Shown in pieces: positions 33,309-43,451 of a DNA stretch of 64,000 nucleotides. Under the pieces are notes generated by a model. The model made no database searches. It was not told the DNA's origin and saw only the letters and a list, made by a program, of their open reading frames with translations. Every line of letters starts with the position of its first letter. The stretch's first letter is position 1. The stretch comes from Symbiodinium sp. CCMP2592 (Eukaryota; Sar; Dinophyceae; Suessiales; Symbiodiniaceae). The translations under genes were made by a program, and so were the position numbers. The stretch covers positions 62,001-126,000 of the forward strand of contig CAJNDT010006129.1 in the NCBI GenBank assembly GCA_905221615.1, given 5' to 3'.

Positions 33309-33505
33309 TTACGATTGCCGGCCTTCGCCCTTTTCGAAGGGAAACACTGCTTTCATCTTCTCGTAAATGTCGCTCTTGTCCGGGCATTTCTCGGCGAGCA
33401 CTGTCCAGACGGATTCCGTCTCCTTCCAGCTGCTCACCCTTGGCTGGCCAAGGAGGACAGCGTTGGACAATCGGACAATGTACAGGAGGGGAAATCCCTG
33501 AAACC
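33309..33505 (-). CDS. Exon-like stretch, unrecognised
   Basis: The minus frame after a possible AG|GGATTT acceptor reads GFPLLYIVRLSNAVLLGQPR, VSSWKETESVWTVLAEKCPD and KSDIYEKMKAVFPFEKG, ending at a stop. It could be a terminal exon. No family recognised. Confidence 0.4.
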
Positions 33506-33554
33506 AGAAGTTTAGAGGCAGTAGAAAGGAAGCAGATTGGAGATGCACAGCAAA

Positions 33555-33560
33555 ATATAC

Positions 33561-33597
<37 letters not shown>

Positions 33598-33612
33598 TAG
33601 ATGTATGTATAT
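33555..33612. repeat. TA microsatellite
   Basis: Two blocks of ATATAT separated by GTAT, then ATGTATGTAT. Confidence 0.9.
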
Positions 33613-33632
33613 CGTCTGATTGATGCTGGGGT

Positions 33633-33813
33633 TTAGGGTTTAGGTTGACATGAAAGGGGCCAGCTCAGGTTCTCTATTGGCGGGTGAACAACCCGATGCT
33701 TTGGGAATTCTGGTCTCAATGATTGGAAGAGCTTGCAGAGAAAGAGCAAAAAGCTTGAATAAGCAACGTCGCTATGAGCCCTCGAGTGTCCTTGGAATCC
33801 TGTAAACCCCACA
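33633..33813. repeat. Internal copy of the element's right subterminal sequence
   Basis: It matches 57342-57596 in the same orientation (for example GGCCAGCTCAGGTTC, ATTGGCGGGTGAACAACC, AATGATTGGAAGAGCTTGCA, AATAAGCAACGTCGCTATGA). It stops about 25 bp short of where the right TSD would be, and has no TIR. It lacks the ~65-bp duplication seen in the 57-kb copy. Confidence 0.75.
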
Positions 33814-34166
33814 CTGGACGCTGATAGAGGTCTTTCACAAGTAGTTGTGAAGCACGGAGAACGCGGGGCACGGGTTGCTATTGTTTATGTTTGCAAAACT
33901 ACACGTTTAACCATGTGGCAAACACTGAACCCTAAAACCCTCAGCGGAACCGCAAAACCCGTAAGCCCCAAAACACACTTAGCCCTGTGAGCCCCGTCGC
34001 TTCGTCTTTGAGGCTGCGGCCCTCCCCCTGAACCGCCTCAACCCGAAGCCCCCAAAAAACCGACTTGCTCAAAAACCCGAAATCTCTAACAGACAGCCTT
34101 TTACCCAAAGAGGCGTGCAACCGTCGATCGGGCCCGCCTTTTTTTACCCACGCACCCCGAGCGGAC

Positions 34167-35513
34167 TCAGCATTTCAGCTTCTGTATGTGACATACAACG
34201 GCCTCGGTGAAAGCATCGAGCTTCATTCGCTTCCTTTTGAGAGCCACCACACGCGTCAGGAGCTCTCTGGCGCTCTTCTGTGCCATTCGATGAGAGGGCG
34301 AAGCCAGCAGAGCATCCACTGTTCGCTGCCACATGGTTCCCCACGGTCCAGATGTGTTCGCAGCACGCTTCTTCAGCAGGTCGTCGACGGCAGCGGGCGG
34401 AAAAAGGTTCACCACGTTCGTAGACAGGAGATCGAACATGACGCCTTGGCGGGACATCTGAATGACCATGTCTTATATTCTAATCACAAACAACAGAACT
34501 ATGACTATCTCTAAACACTAAGGGTCTTTTGAGAAAGTCTGACAGAGCTCAGCCAAGTCACAACCAAGGGCGAAGATGTCAGCCTCGGGCCCCGTATGGC
34601 AAAGATCCTGACCAGCCTCCAACAGCTCTGGAGCACGGTAGCTCGTACAAAAGGCCTCCGCGCCGACGGTGGCGACCACGCCCCTGACGACCTTCCCCGC
34701 CATGCCGAAGTCAGTGATCTTGATGCACCGGCTAGCCGGAAACGCCAACACGTTGTTCGGCTTGAGGTCCAGGTGCAGCATATCATGCGAGTGGATGTGC
34801 TGCAAACCCAAGCACAACTGATGCAGCCACTGCCAACGCTGCAGCAGCTGCGCAATCTGACCACTCTCATTCTCCGACCCCTGGAATCCAGTCTGCTTGC
34901 AGCCTTGAAGCACTTGGAGGAGGGTGCTATCGGCCTTCTCCATCAGCAGCGCCACGGTGTTCTCCGGGCCAAGGGCAAAACCATAAACAGTTACGATGTA
35001 AGGGCACTGGAAGCGGCTAATGATTTTTAGCTCTTTCTCCAACTCGGCAAGGCACTTGCAAACCTTGCCGGCCACGACAGCTGCAGAGAGCATGCTCTCA
35101 AAGGCCCACACAGTGCCGTATGTCCCGCTCCCCAAACGTGACACTCGACGCCATGTCTCGCCAGTGGCTTGCCTGAACACGAGCCCTTCAGAGGCATGCG
35201 AAGGACGCTCATCTCTGACATTGCACTCCTCGGCATCGGACCCGCAGGAGATTGCCAGCAATCTCTCTTTCTCCTGCTGGACATGATTTGCCCGGCACCG
35301 GGCATCGTCCCTGAAGCTCTGCTTTGTCTCCTCGGGCAAACGCGCCCACTGAGCTGACGGGTTTGTATTAGTCATGGTCTTCGCCCTCAATCGCCGCTCC
35401 GGTCGCAGGCTCGTGCCCTTGGCCTTCAGGTGTGCTTTGAACAAAGCGAAAGAATTTGGAGCTTTCTGCAGCCCCAGATCATCCAGTCTCGTATACGACA
35501 TTGCACAAAGCAA
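34167..35513 (-). CDS. Protein kinase with N-terminal HMG-box-like region, two exons
   Basis: Exon 1 (35513-34518) starts MLCAMSYTRLDDLG. Residues about 18-75 resemble an HMG box (PNSFALFKAHLK...QWARLPEETKQSFRDDA). The kinase domain starts near residue 122: glycine loop GSGTYGTV, VAGKVCK (Lys), catalytic loop HLDLKPNN, ITDFGMAGK (DFG), activation-segment end SYRAPELL and the DIFALGCDLAEL helix. The catalytic loop has HLD where HRD is usual, so it is a non-RD kinase, but Asp, Lys and Asn are kept. Exon 2 (34469-34167) supplies the C-lobe end with a typical subdomain XI (LLASPSHRMAQKSARELL). The intron is about 50 bp, ending AATATAAG. Substrate unknown. It lies in the giant element's minus-strand gene run, so it is cargo or a captured host gene. 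Confidence 0.75.
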
Positions 35514-35519
35514 GATCTA

Positions 35520-37950
35520 AGAAGTCTCAGATACTCTGACTCCGACTTCGGGAAGCAATTGCTACGCATCTGACAAACTCCATGCATTGTTCACGCATCA
35601 GGAATCAAATCACGACCATTTCTGTGGCCTGTCGGGCGTGTAGGGTAGGCGGCACTAGGGACAACGGGTATTCCAGTGTCACTTTCATCCATTTCATCTA
35701 CAGCGAGCTGTAACATCGAAATGCTGTCCAGGATTCAAGTTCTGGTGTTACCTACCTTGTATCACGAAACTCATGGCACATGACTTTCACAAGACAGAAA
35801 TCACCATCACTTGGGCCTATGAAGCAGCAGGAAGCAGTGACTCTCGCATCGGCATCTTGTAACAGGAATCTATCTGTTCATGAGATCAAGCACAGACTGA
35901 GCACTTCCATGCATGTTCACTGCTGCCCAAGACTCGTCTGCTCCACGAAGGCTTCAAACAAGCTTGTGGACTCATCGTCAATGGCATCCTGCCCGGAACC
36001 CTAGAAGTACCGTGGTGTTACGACTGTTAAGACATGGCATGGCAATGGTATCGTCATGACGGAAATGACTCTGTACGGCTCCTCGGCAGCCTGCGACATT
36101 GCCAGTGCAACGGCCGCTGCCATATCCGATCCGTACTTGAACCAGATTGTCACACAGATGCTGACACTGACTCAATGCAAATAACATGCAGTTCCCAACT
36201 TGTTGTTCATATCTCTCAGCACCGTAGGCCCTAGGCATGTGGAAAGTGTCTCAGCGACGCATCAGCTCTGCCACACAAGCAAGCCAGGAGCACCAATCCT
36301 ACCAACTTTGCTCCGCCTAGCCCTGCCGCCGCCGCCGCAATCACCTGGCACTTGCATTCGCCCCCCGCTTCAATGCATCTCAGCCATACCGTACTTACTG
36401 ACCGACTGCCGGATCTGCCCTGCAATCTGCAACATGTTATTGTAACACTCCGCACAAGTGAGAAGTGGTTTGATTCATGCGCAACGGCACCAAGGGCACG
36501 GCTCTGGCTTTTGCATGGTGGGCCGGCGCCTGCAAGCACTCGGAAACGACCCATGCTCATCATGCCAATGGACATCTACTCGGATCGTCGCTGTCGGTTA
36601 TAAGATTATTTCAGGACTTGGGGACTTATTGTGAGGACCACGGGACTTGTTAGAATATCAAGTATATGAACATAACAAGTCTGATAAGTTAACTTACCTA
36701 AGCCTAGCTTGTCTGACTTCTCTGGTATTGTACTTACCGTTTGTTCAGGATACATAGTAAGTGCAGCACTAATGGAGCAGCAGTTGTTGTCACCTTCATC
36801 TTGGGTCGGGTCCGGGTCAGGAGGTTTTGTCTCTAATTGGACTTATGAGATCCAAGTACCTGTTCCGTCCAGACATGTTCGCTATCGCTCTTCCAATTTC
36901 CCAAACACTATCTCCATCTTCAATCTAAAACAAAGCCACCACCCAGGACCTGAAGGGCTTCTGAAGCTCTTGTCTATATTGATGATGATCAAAGTACAGG
37001 AAAACCACCAAATCTCACGTGTCTTCTCCGTGATGTGCACGGCAGTGTCAAAGCAACTCTGACTCTGTACACTGACACTCTTCTGTGAGAATGACGGGAG
37101 CGACGCACCGAGTCGCACTGAAGTCTGACTTGCGAGCATGGCGAGAGACCGCCATGCCATGTATCTGACGACGACGACACTGGGATCCGCAATCAGCCTC
37201 GCCGTCCACTGACACTGCCGCCGATGGGAACCCTCTTCACACGGGCAAGTCCCCATCTGAGTTCAAGCCGACAGATCGCAAAGCCTGTCTGACTCTGCTC
37301 CAGAGCTCGTCGGGCAATGACGCGGGGGAATAAAAAGCAAAGTCGTGCCCTGCGCTCGATAGCACCTCGCTCCAAGAATGGCAGGTCCGACTATTCCTAA
37401 ACTCGAGACATCACATGTACCCGACATTGCAGTCCGACAGACTACATTAACATTAATACATGGCTTTCTGCAGCTACTGTGGCAGCCAGGAAGCATCGGC
37501 CTTTCGTGGCTTCACGGCCAGCGTTGACGTCGCCCTAGATGAAGCAGTTGTTAGCCACGGCCGCCTGCCTGCTGCCCAGATCGACTGCTTTTGAAGCTGG
37601 CTTCTGCGACGTTGAAGAGTCAAACTCGGTCCAAGCATCTCTTCATGCTTGGCCTGCAGCATTCCACGCATACGTTACATGTTTTGAACTGCTTTTGGAC
37701 TTGTTTCTTTGGTTCCTACACCGCCCGACACATAGTTTTGACTTAAGGTCAGAGTGCAACCCTAGTCTGTGCAAACAAAAGTCTTGTCGTCGTTTACGAG
37801 CTCGCGAGGACAAGAAGAACGAGGTCAAGGACGGCCGCAGTTGCCGATGCAGGTTGAGAGCACAGAAAGCGAAGCCCATGTCCTCCAATGAACCCCGCAC
37901 ACCTGGCTGGCTTAGATTCGGTTCAGGGTTTAGATTAGGGTTGGAAGTTT
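35520..37950. other. No confident gene
   Basis: Unique sequence with scattered TGACACTG motifs. Short minus-strand open stretches (35978-36575, with a hydrophobic AAAAAGLGGAKLVGLVLLAC run, and 37643-37900) are weak. A plus-strand stretch at 36709-37062 (GGFVSNWTYEIQVPVPSRHV) is equally weak. It could hold introns or UTRs of the flanking genes. Confidence 0.4.
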
Positions 37951-37954
37951 CAAC

Positions 37955-38740
37955 TTAAAGGTTTCGGACCCGGCCTGCATACCTCAGCATGGTTGCTCGA
38001 ATCAAGTGTCCTGTGGACCAGGCTCGGCCGCCAGTTTTTTTCCTCTCCAACCATCGGCAACACCCGCCAACGCCCTCGCAAGCTGCTGATGAGCTCAAAC
38101 CCCAGATATGCAGGGCGTGCCACAACATCAAGTTATGCCACAAGCCATTCCACTTGCGAACCTTGCTCAGTGGAGCCGAGGACAGAAATGTCTTCAGCAG
38201 CAGTGCATCATGAAAAGACCAATGAATTTTTCCCAGGTCGATTCGGGACTGGTTTTTCACCAGCACCCTCGAAAACATACGCAAGTTCTTGTAGCCCTCC
38301 CACAGGAAACTCTTGGATACTGAACTGAAAAGCTCCTCTGGCGGGTCCTGATAAGGACAGTCGTGTGCAGACCTGTTCCAGCAGATGGATCCAAACACAT
38401 CGACCAGGTAGTTTAACGCTTCCTTCTTCAAATCCATCTCTGCCTGGTCGAAGTCTACCTGTCTGTCTGGCAGATCCAGAAACAGTCTCGCAGCGGCGGC
38501 CTGCACACGAACGGTTTGTCCAAACGACCACACACATCGCCCCAGCTTCTGAGGCCTGCAGTAGAACATGTCGGCCCAGCATTCCTTCAAAGTGTAAGTC
38601 CTTTCTCGAAACAAAAGCTTCTTGTTCTTGGAGTTCCACAACAAAGATACGTTGAAGCGTTTGCTCCGCCTGAACCTGTCCAGGTTTTCAGCATTGCCAG
38701 GACGACCCAGCATGCCTCCAATGTTGCTCTTGGACTGCAC
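37955..38740 (-). CDS. Transposase-like gene, exon 5 (3' region)
   Basis: A 261-codon frame with real protein character: RFRRSKRFNVSLLWNSKNKK, YTLKECWADMFYCRPQKLGR, FLDLPDRQVDFDQAEMDLKK, VFGSICWNRSAHDCPYQD and an aromatic/Leu-rich C-terminus (WNGLWHNLMLWHALHIWG). Same strand and close spacing to the exons at 38833-42094 suggest one gene. No catalytic motif is recognised in this part. Confidence 0.5.
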   Translation of the reverse strand: MQSKSNIGGMLGRPGNAENLDRFRRSKRFNVSLLWNSKNKKLLFRERTYTLKECWADMFYCRPQKLGRCVWSFGQTVRVQAAAARLFLDLPDRQVDFDQAEMDLKKEALNYLVDVFGSICWNRSAHDCPYQDPPEELFSSVSKSFLWEGYKNLRMFSRVLVKNQSRIDLGKIHWSFHDALLLKTFLSSAPLSKVRKWNGLWHNLMLWHALHIWGLSSSAACEGVGGCCRWLERKKTGGRAWSTGHLIRATMLRYAGRVRNL

Positions 38741-38832
38741 CTTTGTGCAACTACGTGACGCTCAACATTTTATCCTGATGTCCAATGTCCAGTCAACCCG
38801 AAACCGCAGCAGCAACGATGAAGAATCCTCCT

Positions 38833-39620
38833 TCAACCCGAAAGCCTCTGGCGACAAACGACCAACGTGACTAGAGCGAAATGCTGCCGGGTTACAAAAG
38901 CTCGCTGCATAGTTTGCTGCTGCCATTCGCTTGGCGGCCACTTGAATCTGAAGGCGCTCCTGCCTGGTGCAAAATCATCTGACTCTGGATTCTCCGGGTC
39001 GTCCTCGTCAGCATCTGAATCAGGTGTCTCAGCGCTGCCCCGTGCTTGGGCCCAGGTGTTCGCGGTCGCAGCGGACACAGAAGACATGCCCTCCATGCAC
39101 TTGTTACAAGCAGCCGCTGCTGCAAGATCAGCCGCTTCCCCAGAGTCAGCTCCAGCCCCCATGGAATCCTCGTCGTTGCCCTCCACCTGCTGCTCCTCCT
39201 CTGGGTCCTCTGGCAAGAGATCTTGACCATGAAGTCCTTTTGCAGTCAGGAATTCAGCCGGAATGTCAGTCGATGCCCAATTCACCACACGCACCCAAAA
39301 AAAATGGCGCTCGTTGACAAGCCAAGTTCGGAAGCATGACAAACAGTCATGAAGCTCATCAAAAACGCGCCGTCGACAAAGCCGGGAGGTCTCACTGTGC
39401 CTTGCCATCACGTCACGAGGTTCCGCAAATGGATGGGGTTGCTTTGCAAGGAATCCGAGTGAGCAACCTTGAGCCTGCCTATCCAAAATCATCTCCAGGA
39501 AAAGCCTGCATGCAGTGGGCAGCTGCCGCTCAGCGGTTTGGGCGACCATCGTCTTAACCTTGATTCTGGTCCAGTAGTCGAGTAAAACTGTGCTTACTAA
39601 CTGGGGGACTTGAGGGGAAA
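38833..39620 (-). CDS. Transposase-like gene, exon 4
   Basis: The minus frame from about 39620 reads LVSTVLLDYWTRIKVKTMVA, TACRLFLEMILDRQAQGCSL, RVFDELHDCLSCFRTWLVNE and then a long acidic/Ala-rich linker (EDPEEEQQVEGNDEDSMGAG, then SDADEDDPENPESDD) before AFRFKWPPSEW. The frame switches relative to the upstream stretch (39859-39620) with no clear intron, so a frameshift or a very short intron is likely. Confidence 0.5.
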
Positions 39621-39868
39621 GCTTGGTTAACACACAACCGAGAAGCGAAGGCATCACGGCTGGCTCGGCTGGCTACGGTGTCTCTGGGAAGAGCGCTGCC
39701 ATCCACGCAGTCAGCCAAGTTCTTCCAACACTGCAATGCTCCTCGCAGGCCTTGTGTGGCAGCCAGCTGGCTTCGCATGTTGTCAAGACAGTGCATTGCC
39801 AAAGTGAGCTTGGCGTGCCCACTCATTTGACGATTCTGCGCCATGTACAAGTACTTCAAGAGGCCTGA
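39620..39868 (-). CDS. Transposase-like gene, exon 3
   Basis: The minus frame reads KYLYMAQNRQMSGHAKLTLA, MHCLDNMRSQLAATQGLRGA and LQCWKNLADCVDGSALPRDT. Beyond about 39620 it runs into a different frame from the next block. Confidence 0.45.
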
Positions 39869-40183
39869 AGGGTCAAGGTTTGCCTGTCCCCCAATTCCTG
39901 GGCCCGAAAACTAAATCAAACAAAAAACAACCCCTTTTAGCACCCTTGTTCAATCCCCTTCCTGTTAGCTTACCCAATGAACCCGCTTTTCCAAGCCCTG
40001 CTTCTTGAATGGAACCTGGGTTTTGGAAGGGGTTCAAGATTGTACGGCTTAATGCTTAAACATGTAAAAATGCTAGGGGCCTACAAAATTACTATTATTA
40101 GAATTAATGGGACTCCGAATAAAATCACCATGAACCCAACTTGAAATAACAGGAACCCAATAAAGCCCTAGCCCCTGAATGTT

Positions 40184-40640
40184 TTAAACCAATGTCACTA
40201 ACGGGTCCTCGCCTTGCATCCTGGAGTCGTAGCGCAGAGCAACAAAGAGCAGCATGCCAGGGCACAGCATGTCCCGCCCCAGTTGTCTCAGAGCCTTCAC
40301 CTCCTTGTCCTGCATCCCGCAAGATTCGGTGACGTGACGGCCTTGTCGCATGGATGCTGTTCGGCTCCGCTCCAAGCGAGCTTGAATGGACACAGCGATT
40401 GCTCCAGCAGCCACCCTCAGATTATGAAAAAAATTCGGAGGAATCCTGCGGCTTTCATACGCTACCAGCCTGGTCGACTCAGACGACGGTGCCATCGGCG
40501 CGTGCCAGCTGACCTCAAACTTCTTCGCCACGCTTCTCGCAATGCACATGCCGCGGCCGAAGCCAAAGAGCCGCTTCACACGCCGGGTGACAGAGTGAAA
40601 AAGCCGCACTGGCTCCACCCCAAAATCCTTGGCTGAAAGT
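40184..40640 (-). CDS. Transposase-like gene, exon 2
   Basis: After a TTTCAG|CCAAGG acceptor near 40628 the minus frame reads VEPVRLFHSVTRRVKRLFGF, GRGMCIARSVAKKFEVSWHA, STRLVAYESRRIPPNFFHNL and ends near EVKALRQLGRDM. The pattern LFHSV..RVKRLFGFG...R.VA followed by a Tyr/Pro-rich segment and an ALRQLGR helix resembles a hAT-like dinoflagellate protein family I have seen before. That recognition is from memory and unverified. Confidence 0.5.
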
Positions 40641-40672
40641 TTAGCCTCTTCATTAAATTATATTCTCGTTCA

Positions 40673-42094
40673 TCAAGAAGCCCAAACACTCAAGGTCCCA
40701 AGAGAGCCCGAACTGTTCAGCCTGCCAGAAGAACTCCAAGAATCGGCATGAGCTCCTCCCTTGTCGGAGGCGTGCATCGCATCCAAGGCTGTCCAACAGT
40801 CCTTGGGCAGCGGCAGCCTGTGATTCGCAGCGTCTACGAGGGCAAAAAGTGGCTGCTCCTCCGGGACCTCTACAGGCACACTTTCGTACAGCACCTCTGC
40901 CAAGCACAAGCCATGATCTGTGCCGAAAGGCCCTGCCAAAAGACCATCTCCGGCGAGGCCAAGATAACGAAATCTAAGTTGCTGCTGGTCCACGCCCAGT
41001 TTCCGCAATGTCTCCAGTCTGCTCTCCGTAATCTGCCTTGTGGGCGACTTCCCATCGGTCGGTACTGAGCGAGCAGGTGGAAGGTCGAGCAGAATCGTAT
41101 CGACGGATCCAGTGTCGTTGCAGGCATGCGCCATCTGTATGTCTAGCGGTTCCCCGGTAGCCGGGGTAAAGCCGTCTGCGACCACTTTCAGAAAACTAGG
41201 CGTGCCCAAAGCCGGCAAGACGACTTGCAAGTCCTCACACGTCCGATACTTCAGCGTTTGCCTTGCAGACACAAGTATCTCTTCCATAAAACGTTTTGAG
41301 TGGTGGCATTCGCCTAGCTGCCCGGGAAAAAAAAGATCGATCCAATCCACAGAGTCTTCAAATTCGCGGCCGCCTAAGGCTCTCGTTTCTAGACGTAGTG
41401 CAAGGGAACATAGCCGCAATCCCACCACATGATTCTGGCTGTCTTCATCCAGGATTGACAGTGGTTGCATCTCCGCAGCGCAGCCAGCAGCTTGAACCTG
41501 GCGAAGTACTCCTGGTGTCACTCGCTTGACGCCAAGAAAAAGCGCCGACTCCTCCGGGTTTTCGGCGTCCCCCTCCTCCTCGGCCACCTCGAAGGCCGCT
41601 GCCGCTGCACCTGGCTCTGCCATCAAGTCCTCTATGAGAACCTCGGGAACCGACTCTGGCACTGCAGACTCCTCTGCTACCAGGGACGGCAATGGACTAC
41701 GAACTGTTGCCGAAGGCATATAGGCAGAGATGTCCGGCAGATCGCTCTGGGCAGCTGTTCTCTTCTTGCGGCCGCCTTGATTCACAGGATCACGAGCGAT
41801 GCCTCGTGTCTCGTCTAAGTGCTTGCAAACCCGCTCCAGGGATTGGCGCGACACACCAGTTAAGTTGCTCATCAAACCAAACAAACGCATTCGCGGATCT
41901 AGGTCCAGCACTGACACGATCTCCGAAACATGCGGCGACAGAACCTTGTACATGTTGTAGATGATCTCCTGCGACTGCTTCTGGAGCTGTCCTCCGCCTC
42001 CCCGGCCAGCTGGCCTATACGTGAAAGCAGCCTCCTGCTCATCCTGCTCCTGGTCATCTTCCTCTGCGAAAAGATCGGGAAGAGGCAAAGCCAT
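40673..42094 (-). CDS. Candidate hAT-like transposase, exon 1 (catalytic half)
   Basis: A 473-codon frame starting MALPLPDLFAEEDDQEQDEQ. The N-terminal third is acidic, then helical (EIIYNMYKVLSPHVSEIVSV). A low-complexity acidic linker follows (about 150-200). The C-terminal half has widely spaced acidic residues in an RNase-H-like order: LKVVADGFTP (Asp), YLGLAGDGLL (Asp) and CWTALDAMHASDKGG (Asp), as DDE/D-type transposases have. The real exon probably ends near 40745-40760, since the last 15 codons look like intron read-through. It lies inside an element with an 8-bp target duplication, which fits a hAT-type enzyme. Cellular hAT-derived domesticated proteins are the main alternative. Confidence 0.5.
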   Translation of the reverse strand: MALPLPDLFAEEDDQEQDEQEAAFTYRPAGRGGGGQLQKQSQEIIYNMYKVLSPHVSEIVSVLDLDPRMRLFGLMSNLTGVSRQSLERVCKHLDETRGIARDPVNQGGRKKRTAAQSDLPDISAYMPSATVRSPLPSLVAEESAVPESVPEVLIEDLMAEPGAAAAAFEVAEEEGDAENPEESALFLGVKRVTPGVLRQVQAAGCAAEMQPLSILDEDSQNHVVGLRLCSLALRLETRALGGREFEDSVDWIDLFFPGQLGECHHSKRFMEEILVSARQTLKYRTCEDLQVVLPALGTPSFLKVVADGFTPATGEPLDIQMAHACNDTGSVDTILLDLPPARSVPTDGKSPTRQITESRLETLRKLGVDQQQLRFRYLGLAGDGLLAGPFGTDHGLCLAEVLYESVPVEVPEEQPLFALVDAANHRLPLPKDCWTALDAMHASDKGGAHADSWSSSGRLNSSGSLGTLSVWAS

Positions 42095-42169
42095 GGCACA
42101 TGCACATCCGCTCTCTGACTCCCCAAGTTGTTGAGGCTTTGGAAGGGGTTTGGGATCGGCTTGTTTTGG

Positions 42170-42540
42170 TTATGTGCCCGTCCGTGAAAATCCCGTGGCA
42201 ACCCTGAAAGTTGTCACGGCCTCTGAGCAGCCGTCCGAGACCAGGCCCGTGACAAACCACCGGGTGGTTTGTCACTAACTCTAGTTAAAGCTAATACAAT
42301 GAAATTTGTATTGGGATGGCAAAGGCAGAACTTCGCGGCTTGGGCCGAGCAGCCGTCCGTGGCAATCACAGCAGCGAGCGTGACAAACCACCCGGTGGTT
42401 TGTCACGGCATCTAGCCAGTTGTCCACACGAACGACCGTGACAAAGCAGGACTTTAAAACTCAGACGCACAGCTCCAGGCCTCCTCGGACCAGCCGTCCG
42501 TGAGTGGACACCGCCGGAGCCAGCCGTCCGTGACAGCCTG
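42170..42540. promoter_or_regulatory. CAGCCGTCCGTG repeats and two 27-bp perfect palindromes upstream of the transposase-like gene
   Basis: Five copies or variants of CAGCCGTCCGTG occur at about 42172, 42228, 42350, 42490 and 42521. Between them lie two palindromes, 42249-42275 and 42380-42406, each GTGACAAACCACC, one central base, then the exact reverse complement. The central base is G in one and C in the other. The cluster is immediately 5' of the minus-strand gene starting at 42094. Protein binding is an inference. Confidence 0.55.
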
Positions 42541-42761
42541 GCAGAGGCACTGACATGCCGACTCTGACGACCATGGCAATGACACTTGACAAGGACTCTG
42601 ATGTCGCTTGACGCCGCTTGATGACGACTATGCCGACTATGCAACGCAGAACTTTTTGTTCCATGCCGGAGCACGGAGCGCCCGTAGCCCCATCGTCTTG
42701 AAGCTGCTTGGAGAGGGGTCTTGAAGAGCGGACATGACCAAGGTCGCAAGTCCATCACCTT

Positions 42762-42934
42762 CGATACTTCGAGGTGATAGACCTGGACTGAAAGCCTAAG
42801 TCGATCACCGAAGTGGTCGGCACAACTTGTCGCCTCAGACATCATAGAACTGGACTGACCCAGTCCCGCTCTAGTATGTCTGATCCGACGAGGTGTGCAA
42901 ACTTTCAGTCCAGGTCTATCACCTCTAAGTATCG
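42762..42934. mobile_element. Palindromic MITE-like element
   Basis: The outer arms match at 32 of 33 positions (left begins CGATACTTCGAGGTGATAGA; right ends TCACCTCTAAGTATCG). Inner arms TCAGACATCATAG / CTAGTATGTCTGA continue the hairpin. No coding sequence. Confidence 0.7.
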
Positions 42935-42949
42935 TCTCTGTCTCTCCTC

Positions 42950-43440
42950 ATCCGCAAGCTCGGTTCTGTCTCGCTCAGCTCGATGCAAAACATTGCCAGT
43001 GACACTGTTGATGGCTCTGATGTCGCTTTTGGCTCTCGGACCTCGGCGACCCACCACGTGCATCCGCACCAGCTGGCCGTTGTCTGGCCTGATCGCGAAG
43101 CTCCATCTCTCGTGCTTGCTGAGTGCTGCTCTATGCTCAGGTTCGCGAACAGCATGCAAGCACCATGTTCGACCTATTCCACGACCACGACGCCACGATT
43201 CCACAAGGTCATCCTTTGAGACGGAGACTAACACCACAACACTCTTCTTATCACTTATCTTATGGTGCTAATTCTTTTATGACTGGGTTCAGTTTAACCT
43301 GCCGCTACACTACCAGGCTATCGTTGCTAGAGGAACCTGCCTCACACTGACACTGACTCATGATGCTGTCTGCACTGTCTGCAAGGAGTGTTCGAGCCAG
43401 TGACAGCTCTGGACATTCTCTGTCAGCCACACAACCGCTC
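42950..43440. other. No confident gene
   Basis: Open stretches on both strands, but none clearly protein-like. TGACACTG motifs at about 43001 and 43350. Confidence 0.35.
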
Positions 43441-43451
43441 GCTCGCTCGCA

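Noticed and set aside
34596..35030. Plus-strand 144-codon ORF
   Set aside because: It is antisense to the kinase catalytic domain, which has all conserved motifs on the minus strand.
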